DNA of 64,000 nucleotides from Trachythela sp. YZ-2020 (GCA_016169945.1 JADLSH010000367.1:1240001-1304000), one strand, 5' to 3'. Positions 22,501 through 30,151 are shown, counted from the stretch's first letter. Notes: a model not told the origin generated them from the sequence alone. A program made the numbers and translations.

Positions 22501-25500
22501 TTAACAATTGGGAACATTGATTTGGTGGGGGAGGGGGTGGGAGAGGTGCGAGGGAAAAATAACTGGGAAATATTTTTGCTCTTGCTTGCCCTGACCCAAT
22601 GGTTCTGATTAACCCCCAAACCAGCAAAAAACTGCGGCCCTTTTTTTTTTACTCTACCTCATGCCAGACGATTTTACTCTATACACACAAGACAATTTTA
22701 CTTGTTGAAGAAACCCCTCTGGGTGAACAGCAGTGAGCAGTTATCGCTCTTCTTAACTCATCAAGCTCAAAGCGGTCCTTTTACTATTCTATTCTGTCTT
22801 TAAACGCCAGATTATTTTAAGCTGTAAATGCCGGATGATTTTACACATCAAAGGGAGACCCCTTGGGGATTAATGACCGGCTCGCAAGCTATACAATTTT
22901 GTTTAAAAAATTGCATATTGATATTGCCAGCAAAGTTGTTGCTTTCTATGTTAAAACAGGTGTTCTTGTTTTATCCTAAACTTTAGTAAACCTGAATGTC
23001 ACCACCAAGTCGAATTGCATCTATTGATTTATGCTACATGGTCAATTTCTTGTCGTATGGTTTCAACAAAACACTTCAAGTAGCCCCCTGGCACATATTT
23101 TTGGGTTTGAGGCCGCCCCCATTCAGGCTAAAAATAATTGAGACCGCCCCCTTTTCTCATCCACTGCCCCCCTCCCATTATTAATGACCATCATTTCATC
23201 AAGTTGCTACAAGGTTGTCACTCACAACTTGTTATTAAACACGTTCTGGAATTGTTGGGGCCGGTTGTACGAAGCTCGTTTAGCCTATCCGGTGGATTAA
23301 CTAGAAAATATCGATCAAGTCTATACATTCATCGAACAACCAAGCTAAAATATTTCAACTTGAACAGAACAATTATATTTGCAACTACATATTAAGGGCA
23401 TAAGATTTAAGTTCAGTCATTCACCAAATGTGTGAAAGTGTTTTTTAATTTAACAAGTTGTTGGAACAAGTCTGTTGAGTCAACAACCTTGTAGGAAGTT
23501 GTCAACAAGCCATTGACAACTTGTCAACAAGCTGGGAACAAGCAGTGCCAACACATCCTGATAACAAGTAGTTGAAACAGCATTGGTACAAGTCTGCTGC
23601 AGGTTTGCTACAATTTGTGCATTCGTACGTGTGTAGTAGATCTACAGCCAAATATGGAGTTGTAACTTCATATCATATTGCACGTTTGACGTCATGGTAA
23701 ACACGAACAGAAACAATATAGCGTTCGCCTTCGGCCGTTCGCAGACTTAAGGGAAAGAGAATATAAAAAATAAACACTAGAAACAAAAACAACAACAGCG
23801 ACAAAAGGCTCTGGAATATTTTAAAGTAGATTTGATAGAAAAGAGCATACATTTCCGAAAATGGCAAGAAGAATTTGTCATTATTTTGAAGAATTTAACC
23901 CACAGATGTCATAACTAATCACCCTTAATAATTTCTACACACCTTGGTTCTGAACTGTATCTGATTAAATGTATTTTATTGGTACAATAAAAGGAAGTTA
24001 ACAGGGAATTAAGATTCATTTCCGGCGCATTAATGGTATGCAAATAGTGGGTGTGTAAGAAGGTTGAATATATGACTAGTCGCCATCAAGCTATGCACAG
24101 GGGCAGACTGACAGCTTTTGGGCCTCCTTCAGGAATAAAATCTGGGCCCACGTATGAGTGAATAAATATATCGAATAAAATATTACAACGTTAGTAGAAA
24201 GAGCTCAGTTCTTTAGAACTCATGGCAAACTTGTCAATAACCTGTTCTTTATTGTTCTTTACTGCAACGCAATATCCTTTTCAATGGCAATAATCATCAA
24301 TGAGCAATGATCTTAGACAAGTTCTTGCCGTTCACCGGGCCTCGATCCGCATTTGATTGCCTGACCGCTCAGTCCACCCCTGGCTATGCACACAGTAGCT
24401 TCAAGTCCTTTCCCACCCAGGATTCTCCTGCCCCTTGTCCTCTAATTTCTTTGCATGCTCAGCTCGCCTCAGCTGACTGGTTTGGTAATTAGCTTAGTTT
24501 ATTTTTTTGCACAATTCTCCATCTCTGAAGGATGACTAATTGCTATTGGGGATGGAAGAGGTACCATTGGTTTGGTAGGGATTGCACTAATCCCTATGCT
24601 GGTGTTGGTGCTTGATTATTGATCCTGATGCATCGCAAACAGCTACCGATTCCATCCCTATCGGCGACAGCGAGCATCTTAGTATAGTATAATGAATATA
24701 ATAAATGTAGTGTTATTGATCTCACACTCACATAGCTTGATATCGCATTCAATATTAACTGAGACTAAGTGACTAAGCTGTAAATATGTTAGTTTGAAAA
24801 ATGAAACACTCATCAAATAACGTATATTACAAAAAATAATTTCAACCTAAACCTCTCGTTTATGAATAGGATTTGGGCAGGCGTTCATTTCGCCTCTCCC
24901 TTCGCTTTTTCTCCTCCCTCCCTAACTTCTCACCTAGCGCGCGCTCTCAAAAAAAAAGAGCGCGCTCTAAACAAAACTCCCTCCCCCACAATAGAACGCC
25001 TGCCACGCAGGCTACTAGGTTGAAAGCTAGGTCCTATCATGTATAATACTGTTGAATAATGCCAAAATATTTCTTAACTTAAGTGACAAGTTTAAGGTTT
25101 TCTAACTTCAATATGTTATGAGATAACAGCTAGAAAGAGCCCTGTTTGGGTAAATTGCATTGCAATGAGTCAATGTCTCAATGACATATAGGGAACTACA
25201 AAACAAATACATATGATACAGAGTTTATCGAAATTGTGACAGCACATGAACAAGGCAGAAAATAAAAGCGAAATTCTGAAAGCAACATGCCCTCTAACTT
25301 AAAACTGTAACATTACTAGTTTTATAAATCCGACATGAGGCACCATTATACCCGGCGTGTGCAATCGATGAAAATCGATGATCGGAAAGCCAATCGATCA
25401 ATCGATATCAATCAATACCAATTAATTAATTGATATCGATTGGTATTTGCCAATCGATAGTCACAAAATTCAGTCCGTTTGTCAATCGATATTCAAATAG

Positions 25501-27240
25501 TGTGCACTATTAAAATGTTCTGTTAAATTTATCGCGGTCAATATCACACAGTTTGCAATCTTAAACTTTTAAGGGAGATACACATTACACAATAGGCAGT
25601 TGCGATATATCGATATTTTCGATAAATATCGATATTTCAAAACTATCGATATTCGATTTTCAGTTTTTTAGCATATCGAAAATATCGAAAGTTGTAACTA
25701 AAAACTTAATCTCCGATTATTCGGCAATTATTGTTTTCACCGGTGAAGTTAAGACAACGTGTGTGTGGCGGCAATTGCGAATTTATGATACAAGTGCGTG
25801 GGCAATTGAAATTAAAAGCGGGAACAGAGAAACTGTGACCACAGAAGATCACCAAGCAGCGGCATTGAACGCTTGAAAACAATAGTTTTACAGTATAAAC
25901 ATTATATACATTAAACAATCGTACTGTGAAACCATTAGGCTTGTAAATATATCTTTTTAAACTTTCATAAACGGATAAACCGTTGTTAATAAATCTTTGA
26001 GACGTACCATGACTGGTTTCGTGCACTTCTTTTTAACTGTTTGTGATACGTATACATGCAAGTTGACTAAATTACGTTTTCTCATTTGCATAATTCGATA
26101 TAGTCGATAATATCGATATATCGATTTTTTTCAATATCGCAACTGCCTATTACACAACCTTCGGCCTTTGCTCACAGTGTTAGATCTCTTCTAGCTTTTC
26201 ACCTGCGGCATCAGGGGTAGCACACAAATACTATAATAGTAATACATAATACTATAATAGTATTTTGCTTCCTTTGATTGTACAATGAATTGAGCAGCCG
26301 AATTCCTTGTGATTAGAAGCGGTTTGATTGCCAATTCATTTCCCACTAAATTAAAATTAAATATTGAATTTTATGAGAGTGTTTTGGCACAAAGTCTTCA
26401 AGATTTTAGTGGCCTTTCGAATTCAGCAAGCCGGAACGGAAGATCAAGATAACTCTTGTATGTTGACCACAATTTTTTGGCATGGTCGAGAATACCAATC
26501 GAACACTGTTAGTTCATCGATTGTTATTGATAATCAATACCAATCGAACGCAATTAGTCTACTGATTGCTATCGATAATCGATACCAATCAATAAGGTCA
26601 CAAAAACCTTCACCATCGATTGTTCATCGATTTTCAATATCAATCGATTACGATTGATATTAATTGATATCGATTTTATCAATTATCGATTTCATCGATT
26701 GCACACGCCGGGCATTATAGCAGACAAAATGTGCCAGCAGATATATCTTGTGGGATGCTATATGTCTATATCCATGAGACCATGACTATGGGGGTTGTGG
26801 AAAATCGGCTGTAACACCAGCTCCATATGCCCAGATCTATAAGTTCGATCTGTGATAGATCTAAGGTTTCACCAAAGTAGCAATTTGATACCGAAGTAAC
26901 AGATTTACAAACAAACATGAAACATATGGATGATATGGCCTTTTGCTGATTTGTTGGGAAAAACAAAACAGAAATAAAGCATATATACAAACTATTGGTT
27001 TTAAACACTGAAAAAATATACGATTCTAGAGAAACTAGAGCTATTTTCACAAACATAACTTAAATGACAGATGTTATATATTGAAAATATCATAGACAAA
27101 GTAGGCATATTTTCGACGACAGTCGAACAAAACTCACCGAAAATTTTCTTACTCTCCGTCGAGTTGATATACAGATCGTAATGTCCGTAACATAAGTGAA
27201 CACACACAAGAAACGCACAAAGATAACTCCACAAAGACAT
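7253..27240 (-). CDS. RYK: RYK, Wnt-binding receptor pseudokinase, complete 12-exon gene
   Basis: Joining 12 exons (listed separately) gives 1878 nt, about 625 aa, close to vertebrate RYK. Order: signal peptide (about 1-20), WIF domain (about 20-155) that in this family binds Wnt, extracellular stalk, membrane helix with [17 protein letters not shown], a proline-rich juxtamembrane segment, then a kinase-like domain. The glycine loop is QEGTFG, the lysine motif VVVKTV, the catalytic loop HKDLATRN instead of HRD, and DFG is replaced by DCA, followed by the RYK-typical [22 protein letters not shown] region and [15 protein letters not shown] proteins are catalytically weak or dead receptors that transmit Wnt signals at the plasma membrane. 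Every splice phase fits. Introns are loaded with transposons, the last one most heavily. The C-terminus ends at the same alignment position as vertebrate RYK. Confidence 0.93.
7973..8053 (-). repeat. 3' LTR of the Mag-type element
   Basis: Identical over 81 bp to 12309-12389 and bordered by GTCAC at 7968-7972. Confidence 0.9.
8054..8072 (-). promoter_or_regulatory. polypurine tract
   Basis: On the minus strand AATAAAAGGGGGAGTAA lies immediately before the 3' LTR, the expected place for plus-strand priming. Confidence 0.8.
8182..9462 (-). CDS. integrase of the Mag-type element
   Basis: 426 codons from the first ATG, but the frame stays open upstream to about 9600, where polyprotein sequence with EADYLSRHP is visible. 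A zinc-binding HHCC module is present (GHIGHQG then CIACQ). The catalytic core keeps D, D and [18 protein letters not shown] and [11 protein letters not shown] basic, lysine-rich carboxy tail follows. It joins viral-type cDNA to host DNA, fitting the 5-bp target duplication. Frame differs from RT by the damage at 9610-9677. Confidence 0.9.
   Translation of the reverse strand: MTLDEIKEATRNDPVLCKVKECLKEGKWDQNDKDLKPFRLCADELTYNASEDILLKNTRIVIPKTLQERVTQLGHIGHQGIEKTKSLLREKIWYPNMDKLVKEMVDKCIACQSVGHSNNPEPMKITPTEDKPWTSVAIDFSGPIPRTGQYLLVVTDTYSKFPEVEIVNSTDAKSCIPKLDTIFARYGIPLKIKTDNGPPFNGKEFERYTKTLGIEWKTITPLWPQGNAVVERFMKPIGKLLKTAEIEGKNWRQELQRFLLQYRSTPHQTTKVAPCELLFNRQIHGYLPELARKKVVNKHQMAKTNLEKKKEENKEYYDKNKRTKESEIKKGDIVICKQKKNNKLTPKCDPEHYTVVQRKCNTITAERDGKTVTRNVSHFKKVRVDESEDECEEMRQSGTEQPLKPETSLRRSTRTRKPVTRYQYET
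9597..10862 (-). CDS. reverse transcriptase and RNase H of the Mag-type element
   Basis: The segment is in the same frame as gag. RT landmarks: [31 protein letters not shown], and the active site NLMDDIII, where the pair of aspartates is kept although the usual first residues differ. RNase H follows with [29 protein letters not shown] and [10 protein letters not shown]. The end of RNase H is replaced by translated copies of a 23-bp repeat and a stop. The methionine at 10862 is simply the first ATG after the in-frame stop; the true protein would be made as a polyprotein. Confidence 0.9.
   Translation of the reverse strand: MNNQQIKLHIREDVQPVMQPQRRIPYHTRKDISKELKKLEEQDIIEKVANQPTPWISPIVATPKKDGGIRLCVDMREANQAIERERHTIPTLQDFKAEVNGAKYFSKIDLKQAYHQLELHPESRFITTFSTHEGLFQYKRLNYGTNSAAEIFQNVLQQNLSDIKGVKNLMDDIIIHGKTRKLHDEALENCLKRLAELNLKVKGEKCEFLQEEITFFGLNFTAEGTKPDPERIANMVKVPAPKTAAEVRSFLGMANTCHEYIPDYATITTPLRELTKKKTVFKWEHTHQKAFEQLKKRLTSSPVMAYFDTKKRSLVIVDGSPYGICAILAQKEQHSQQYKILSYASRALSPVEKRYSQTDIEGLSLVWGLEHFRMFLIGSEFDVITDHKALESIFNNPRSRHHLSGIQTPFNPRSRHHLISM
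9610..9677. repeat. three tandem 22-23 bp units at the RNase H/integrase junction
   Basis: AAATGGTGTCTGGATCTCGG and its near copies stand three times in a row. The expected conserved residues linking RNase H to integrase are missing here, and the reading frame changes, so replication slippage with a small deletion has damaged pol. Confidence 0.8.
10917..12254 (-). CDS. gag plus protease of the Mag-type element
   Basis: 445 codons from an ATG. The N-terminal half is a gag capsid-type region ([36 protein letters not shown]). Two CCHC-type zinc knuckles follow ([29 protein letters not shown]). The protease active site is LVDTGAT, about 310-350 residues in. The frame ends at TAA 10919-10917, but the same frame continues open into the reverse transcriptase, so this stop separates protease from polymerase in what is usually a single polyprotein. 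It could be a nonsense mutation or a readthrough signal. Confidence 0.9.
   Translation of the reverse strand: MAAQNIQPMPAFEPRSDPTSTSARWTRWLERLNTYLLAADIKEDARQRALLLYQAGPEVYEIFKTLVEGETKDYKSAVKVLTEYFEPEKNVIYKTYVFRQASQGKEESIDEFHTRLRGLAKNCEFASPEFEIKMQMVTNGTSSRLRKKALQDPKYSLANMLIDGRKYETSSAQAEGIEEQFKTKANINATTTTTPSEKKCYYCGFKYPHENRPCPAKSSTCNYCGIQGHFAKVCRSREKSNFPSEAKQERSQTKGFTSPDKRRPRRDENYRGKQQAKTVEVSQTESNTESSDDDYVYTVSQTKSAEKTHTTVKINGQDVLFLVDTGATVDIIDSTTFEKLKKKVSLRKSSTKIYAYGFQTPLPLKGRFQATLESKKRYTVSQIYVIDGAGGNLLSAKTAQDLALVQLINTISGFPKQEKQTNANQNKTHNTARQINLEMNKNVPQ
12292..12308 (-). promoter_or_regulatory. tRNA primer-binding site
   Basis: On the minus strand TGGCGACGAGGATG begins two bases after the LTR. 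TGG complements a tRNA 3' CCA end. I did not identify the tRNA. Confidence 0.6.
12309..12389 (-). repeat. 5' LTR of the Mag-type element
   Basis: 81 bp, starts TG and ends CA in element orientation, identical to 7973-8053. Such a short LTR leaves little room for a promoter plus polyadenylation site. Confidence 0.9.
12885..15299. mobile_element. 2.4 kb palindromic (foldback) element
   Basis: The two arms (about 12893-13998 and 14190-15299) are near-perfect inverted copies around an AT-rich loop centred near 14096. ATTTGCTTT occurs directly left (12876-12884) and right (15300-15308), which suggests a 9-bp target duplication. Each arm holds a 100-140 codon frame with [20 protein letters not shown], but I recognise no domain in it. 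Each arm also holds a hairpin plus GGCGAAACGTCGG (12996-13016 on plus, mirrored about 15176-15196) like the 3' half of a hammerhead. It is inside the last RYK intron. Confidence 0.85.
15710..15869 (-). CDS. RYK: RYK exon 11: activation segment
   Basis: 160 nt encode [39 protein letters not shown] and [17 protein letters not shown] stands in place of DFG. Acceptor GTGCTAG, donor GATGTG/GTATGT. An 8.2 kb intron made almost entirely of transposons follows. Confidence 0.93.
16149..16258 (-). CDS. RYK: RYK exon 10: catalytic loop
   Basis: 110 nt encode [20 protein letters not shown] and [11 protein letters not shown]. The arginine of HRD is a lysine, as in vertebrate RYK. Acceptor CTATTTAG, donor CTT/GTAAGT. 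Phase 0 in, phase 2 out. Confidence 0.92.
16636..16772 (-). repeat. tRNA-derived SINE, copy 1
   Basis: Read on the minus strand the head is tRNA-like: GTAGCTCGGTTGGCAGAGC (D arm, A box), then AGGTTCGATTCCTG (T arm, B box). A non-tRNA tail with GGTTAGGTCTAAAAATCTG follows. The anticodon arm has a mismatch and the loop lacks the normal U33, so it is not a working tRNA gene. It lies in the intron between RYK exons 9 and 10. Confidence 0.75.
16945..17075 (+). repeat. tRNA-derived SINE, copy 2
   Basis: Same head (GTGGCTCAGTTGGCAGAGCG, GGTTCAATTCCTGCC) and tail (GGTTAGGTCTAAAAATCTG) as copy 1 but opposite orientation, 170 bp away. About 35 bp beyond its tail (17078-17113) are repeated at 16815-16855, so the pair arose with a local duplication of RYK intron sequence next to the exon 9 donor. 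Confidence 0.75.
17127..17338 (-). CDS. RYK: RYK exon 9: kinase N-lobe, helix C and hinge
   Basis: 212 nt encode [33 protein letters not shown] and [14 protein letters not shown]. The donor I prefer is AAAAG/GTTCGT at 17127, which is weak at position +3 but is the phase 0 end required by exon 10. A SINE lies just inside the following intron. Confidence 0.85.
18122..18382 (-). CDS. RYK: RYK exon 8: start of pseudokinase domain
   Basis: 261 nt. Encodes VIVPKPAET, a charged linker, then [20 protein letters not shown] and NVVVKTVS. The glycine loop QEGTFG lacks the first glycine, as in other RYK proteins, and the ATP-site lysine is kept. Acceptor TTACACAG, donor TCAG/GTTTGT. Confidence 0.92.
18565..18781 (-). 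CDS. RYK: RYK exon 7: proline-rich juxtamembrane region
   Basis: 217 nt encode [20 protein letters not shown] then [11 protein letters not shown] and a segment ending PAIILPNNE. Acceptor TGTGTCAG and donor GAAG/GTAGGA. The proline-rich stretch may bind SH3 or WW partners (inference). Confidence 0.85.
18939..18972 (-). CDS. RYK: RYK exon 6: 34-nt microexon
   Basis: Between acceptor CAGGTAG (AG at 18974-18973) and donor ATA/GTAAGT. It encodes [11 protein letters not shown] and is the only segment that joins the phase 2 end of exon 5 to the phase 0 start of exon 7 without a stop codon. The assignment rests on splice signals and phase only. Confidence 0.7.
19077..19251 (-). CDS. RYK: RYK exon 5: stalk and transmembrane helix
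   Basis: 175 nt with acceptor CGTCAG and donor AAAG/GTAAAT. Encodes a short acidic stalk and the single membrane helix ([20 protein letters not shown]) with a stop-transfer SIPRSDKSK. Phase 1 in, phase 2 out. Confidence 0.87.
19665..19799 (-). CDS. RYK: RYK exon 4: end of WIF domain
   Basis: 135 nt encode [20 protein letters not shown] and [11 protein letters not shown]. Two cysteines and the N-x-T glycosylation-type sites (NIT twice) fit the WIF carboxy end. Vertebrate RYK has a basic KRRK run here; this copy has KRTK. Confidence 0.88.
20199..20295 (-). CDS. RYK: RYK exon 3: WIF domain
   Basis: Acceptor TTATTTAG and donor AAG/GTAGGT delimit 97 nt that encode [19 protein letters not shown] and KVPQQ, matching the WIF segment after the F-T-W strand. 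Phase 0 in, phase 1 out. Confidence 0.85.
20537..21356. mobile_element. foldback element, 820 bp, 9-bp target duplication
   Basis: Ends GGCATGTAGTAAAACACTG and CAGTGTTTTACTACATGCC are inverted copies, and the arms stay complementary inward for about 200 bp with some rearrangement. GGATATAAG stands at 20528-20536 and 21357-21365. The 9-bp duplication suggests a Mutator-like origin. It lies between RYK exons 2 and 3. Confidence 0.85.
21549..21673 (-). CDS. RYK: RYK exon 2: WIF domain
   Basis: Acceptor TTTGTTTAG precedes 21673 and donor CAG/GTATGA follows 21549. The 125 nt encode [17 protein letters not shown] and [11 protein letters not shown], the central WIF strands including the conserved F-T-W. 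Enters in phase 1, leaves in phase 0. Confidence 0.9.
22030..23260. repeat. ACAAG-word array interrupted by a 1.1 kb element (22107-23189)
   Basis: 22030-22106 and 23190-23260 consist of short words such as CAAGCTTGT and ACAAGTTG. Between them 22107-23189 starts GGTCATTAATAATGGGGGAG and ends with CTCCCATTATTAATGACC, inverted copies of each other. The insert contains G-rich and CCCCC tracts and a Ser-rich frame near 22417-22608 that I do not recognise. Confidence 0.6.
23454..23650. repeat. dispersed ACAAGTTG-type repeat, copy
   Basis: Irregular series of CAACAAG/CTTGTTG words ending in a conserved tail (TTGTGCATTCGTACGTGTGT). The same layout and tail occur at 39540-40095, so this is a dispersed element rather than a simple repeat. 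Confidence 0.65.
24545..24670. repeat. dispersed repeat, copy 1
   Basis: About 125 bp starting ATTGGGGATGGAAGAGG and ending CCGATTCCATCCCTATCG, closely similar to 51811-51935. GATATCG(C/T)ATTCAAT further downstream is also shared (24742 region and 52478 region). Confidence 0.65.
24936..24971. repeat. short hairpin
   Basis: GAGCGCGCTC-type inverted words around a run of A (GCGCGCTCTC and GAGCGCGCTC). No poly-T or other sign of a functional terminator. Confidence 0.5.
25351..26712. mobile_element. AT-rich inverted-repeat element with a second element nested inside
   Basis: Ends CCCGGCGTGTGCAATCGATG and CATCGATTGCACACGCCGGG are inverted copies; CATTATA flanks both (25344-25350 and 26713-26719). 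Subterminal sequence is built from AATCGAT and ATCGAT words. The element at 25593-26149 has inserted into it. Located in RYK intron 1. Confidence 0.85.
25593..26149. mobile_element. nested hAT-like miniature element, 557 bp
   Basis: Ends TAGGCAGTTGCGATAT and ATATCGCAACTGCCTA are inverted copies, flanked by the 8-bp duplication TTACACAA (25585-25592 and 26150-26157). Subterminal parts consist of TATCGATA words. It interrupts the older element at 25351-26712, giving a clear order of events. Confidence 0.88.
27138..27240 (-). CDS. RYK: RYK exon 1: start codon, signal peptide, start of WIF domain
   Basis: The ATG at 27240-27238 opens a hydrophobic leader ([19 protein letters not shown]) and the first WIF strand ([12 protein letters not shown]). 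The donor TCG/GTGAGT follows 27138 in phase 1. The start is chosen because a good signal peptide begins there and no longer frame exists. Confidence 0.88.
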
Positions 27241-27338
27241 GGCTATGGTTTTGCCAACATATTTTCAATATTATTTCGAATTGATGTGCTGTAAAATCTC
27301 ATTCCATCTGGTTTGTGTTTTTCATATCACATTATGAT

Positions 27339-27566
27339 TTATGAAATATGAATTAGTTCTCGGATGTTGCCGTAAATACTCGGAACATTTTCGTCCGCAA
27401 AAACACTGATCTCACTATTTGGACTGAAATTCACTGGATAGCTGTCATATTGTCGCCCCCGTTCATCACGATGGAGTACCGGAAATTTTTCTTTGTGCCA
27501 TTTTGTGGCAATCTTCTGCGCCAGTGAGGAAAGGAAAATGATTAGTTTCACGGCCACTACCTCCAT
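27339..27566 (-). other. upstream ORF or leader of RYK, function unknown
   Basis: A 75-codon frame starting MEVVAVKLIIFLSSLAQ lies 100 bp upstream of the RYK start on the same strand. It may be an upstream ORF in a long 5' leader or chance. I recognise no domain. Confidence 0.25.
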
Positions 27567-27653
27567 ATTGCATTAAACACGAGTGGTGCGAAAGAGCCAT
27601 GTTCAACCTGAAGAATCCGCTGGTTGAAATGCCGCTTCTTTTCTCTCTCAACG

Positions 27654-27793
27654 CAGCCTCGTACCCAGGCGCTTTTAAGGAAAAGAAAAAAATCGCATTC
27701 AGCTAATTTATAGAGATCAGTGGCTAAAATCTCTATAAATAAGCTGAATGCGAATTTTTATCTTTTCCTTAAAAGCGCCTGGATACGAGGCTG
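27654..27793. repeat. CCTCGTACCCAGG palindrome family, copy 1
   Basis: 140-bp near-perfect palindrome: CAGCCTCGTACCCAGGCGC at the left and GCGCCTGGATACGAGGCTG at the right, arms with CGCATTCAGCT(A/T)ATTTATAGAGA. Relatives at 28234, 29975, 50757 and 56374. Confidence 0.82.
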
Positions 27794-28233
27794 TATCATT
27801 ATGCGTACGAGAAAATGATCAAGGCTGCATAAAACCGCACCTCGCAGGTGAAAGTTGTGTTCAAAACCGATGAAACGAATGAAACGGGTACTTCAGCCAC
27901 AATCATTGTGTGATTGTGTGATCATATTTTGCCTGTACGCATGCGCAGAATATTGCAATACTAACTATCTATGAACGTTTCTGCCTTACAGTTACAACCC
28001 GCACTACCTATGATCGCCTGCCGCACCCTTAAGGCCGTTTTCCACTTCGCCCGTGCCGTACCGTAACGTATCAAAACAAATTTTAAATTTCAAAATTTAG
28101 GGAATATTCGTTGGGGAATACTTCCGTAGTACGCCAAAAAGTTGACTTGCGACGAACTTTTTATTTTGATACGCGAAACACCCGGAAGTACGTGAATTTT
28201 TTAACTTATTTTCAATGTACGCATGCTCACCGG

Positions 28234-28293
28234 CAACCTCGTACCCAGGGCTAGCCTACTGGGCGTAGCAGGCTAGCCCTGGGTACGAGGTTG
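28234..28293. repeat. CCTCGTACCCAGG palindrome family, copy 2 (60 bp, almost perfect)
   Basis: CAACCTCGTACCCAGGGCTA is followed by its inverted copy with a few bases between. It directly abuts the hAT-like target site GGTTGGCT. Confidence 0.82.
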
Positions 28294-28296
28294 GCT

Positions 28297-28964
28297 CAGT
28301 GAACTCTATATATACTGGAACGATAACTGCGGCTCGAATTTTGAAGCTTCGTCTTGTAGGTATGATCCAGGCCCCTGCGCGGAAATTCACTAAATTCCGA
28401 CTTTCCGTACGAAAAATTTGCATCATTTTATCGGAAAGTTATATAATTTTTCAGCGTACTGTTTGTTAAGTCGAGCTTTTTTATGCCTCTGGGAAACTAG
28501 AGAAAGTCGTCTTTCAGAATAAGTAAATTTGAGAATTGGCCGAAACATTTTGTTATAAATAACAAAGTTATCTCAACTTATTTGATGAGTGAAAAACAAG
28601 TTCGCGCCAAAAAACATCGGCAAACTTTTGTTTTTTCAGGACTTTCTGTGAGGAATTTGAAAAGAACAAAGAGTAATATGGACTAAAGTTTCATCAATGT
28701 TAGTTTTTCATTTAATTTTTGTCTTATATATAGGTTATATATCACTAAAAATGAGTATTTTCGTGCAAAAACTGGAAAAAAACTTTAACAAATTTTAACT
28801 CGCTCCAGTGCTCCGACTCTTCGTGACAGGCCCACGCAAAAAACACGCACATTTATACCTACAATCACCATGGTAACGAGCTTCTATTGGCCGCCATCTT
28901 GGCTTCAGGCAAGTATGGGCATGTTTACCTACAGTTATCGTTCCAGTATATATAGAGTTCACTG
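28297..28964. mobile_element. hAT-like miniature element A, 668 bp
   Basis: Ends CAGTGAACTCTATATATACT and AGTATATATAGAGTTCACTG are exact inverted copies of about 33 bp in full. The 8-bp GGTTGGCT stands at 28289-28296 and 28965-28972. CAGTG ends with an 8-bp duplication fit hAT. No transposase. Confidence 0.9.
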
Positions 28965-28972
28965 GGTTGGCT

Positions 28973-29932
28973 CAGTGAACTATAAGTATACAAAAGTATA
29001 CTGGAACGTGGAACGCTAACTCAGGGGGGGGGGTATTGAAGCCGTGCTTTGTAGGTAGTGCCAGTCCCTTTTAACATATTTTTTTCAAAAAATACACTTT
29101 TTATATTGCAAAATTTTACCCTTTTAATTTCCTTTTATACTTTCACTATTTATCTTTGACTACACTAGAACAATTAAACTTTTTACTCAAGTACTTACAA
29201 TGAACAAAGGTCGTTCAGTTTCTGAAATATTACTGGAAAAAAACAAAATTTGTAAAAAAACCGCGCGAAAATGTTTGGTTTTTCTGAGTTATGAGACTTT
29301 CCAAAAAGAGTTAAGAGATTTTATGATACAATTTATATGGAAAAATATAAGATACATTAAAAAATTGCTTTTCAAGCATGCAGTAGCTTATTTTTGACAG
29401 TTAAAATAAGGATTATATAAGCTAGCTCAGCCGTCATATTCAAAGTGCTCACTGATAACCAACAAGAAGGCGCGAAGACAAAAATAGCACCACTTGAAAA
29501 TCGTCAATTTGTTTATATTTTAGAAGGGTTAAAGCAAGGACTAAAAGCTCAAGATAAAAAGCAATACCTGGAGTATAGTGCAAAATCAATTTGGGGGCTG
29601 CCGAAGTGTTTTCTAGTATATTTTTTCTGAGTTAAAGAGCAAAGTTTGCTTCGGCACGTTCAAACATTTGTCATTTTTTTCCATATACGATAACGATCCG
29701 CCTCATTTTTGCTGCAGATAGATGTAAAACAGTCAAAACTAATCGGAAAACCACATTTGAATCCCAAACATTGAAGTCTTCTGATGTAAAAAGTATTTTT
29801 CTTGCAAATTTTCGCTCAAAAACAAACTTTTGACGGAATTTTTCTCACTCCTCGGAACTCTCCTCAGTCCTTTTGAAAGTTCAAATTCCCGCGCATTGGC
29901 TTCAACGAATCATAGTTTAGTATAGTTCACTG
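28973..29932. mobile_element. hAT-like miniature element B, 960 bp, same target as A
   Basis: Starts CAGTGAACTATAAGTAT and ends TATAGTTCACTG, with GGTTGGCT at 28965-28972 and again at 29933-29940. A and B therefore share one copy of the target duplication, giving three copies in total. The frames at 29200-29397 and 29445-29630 inside B are not recognisable proteins. Confidence 0.85.
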
Positions 29933-29974
29933 GGTTGGCTCACCGGTGCGTTTCACTACGATACGGTTGAAGTG

Positions 29975-30151
29975 CAGCCTCGTACCCAGGCGCTTTAACG
30001 TGCTAAGCGGTTGCGTGACGCGCGCGTGGAAACTGAAGTGCGCAGCCACGACGGACGGGTTTAGCGAGTTTTCCATTTCTCCCCTCGCGTGTTGTCCCGC
30101 GCGCTCGTGACATAACCGTGTAGCAAGCCAAAGCGCCTGGGTACGAGGCTG
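29975..30151. repeat. CCTCGTACCCAGG palindrome family, copy 3
   Basis: Begins CAGCCTCGTACCCAGGCGCT and ends AGCGCCTGGGTACGAGGCTG. The middle is GC-rich (GTGACGCGCGCGTGG), unlike copy 1, so only the ends are shared. Confidence 0.8.

Noticed and set aside
22417..22608. Serine-rich protein gene
   Set aside because: It begins at TTG, has no domain and lies within an inserted repeat in a RYK intron.
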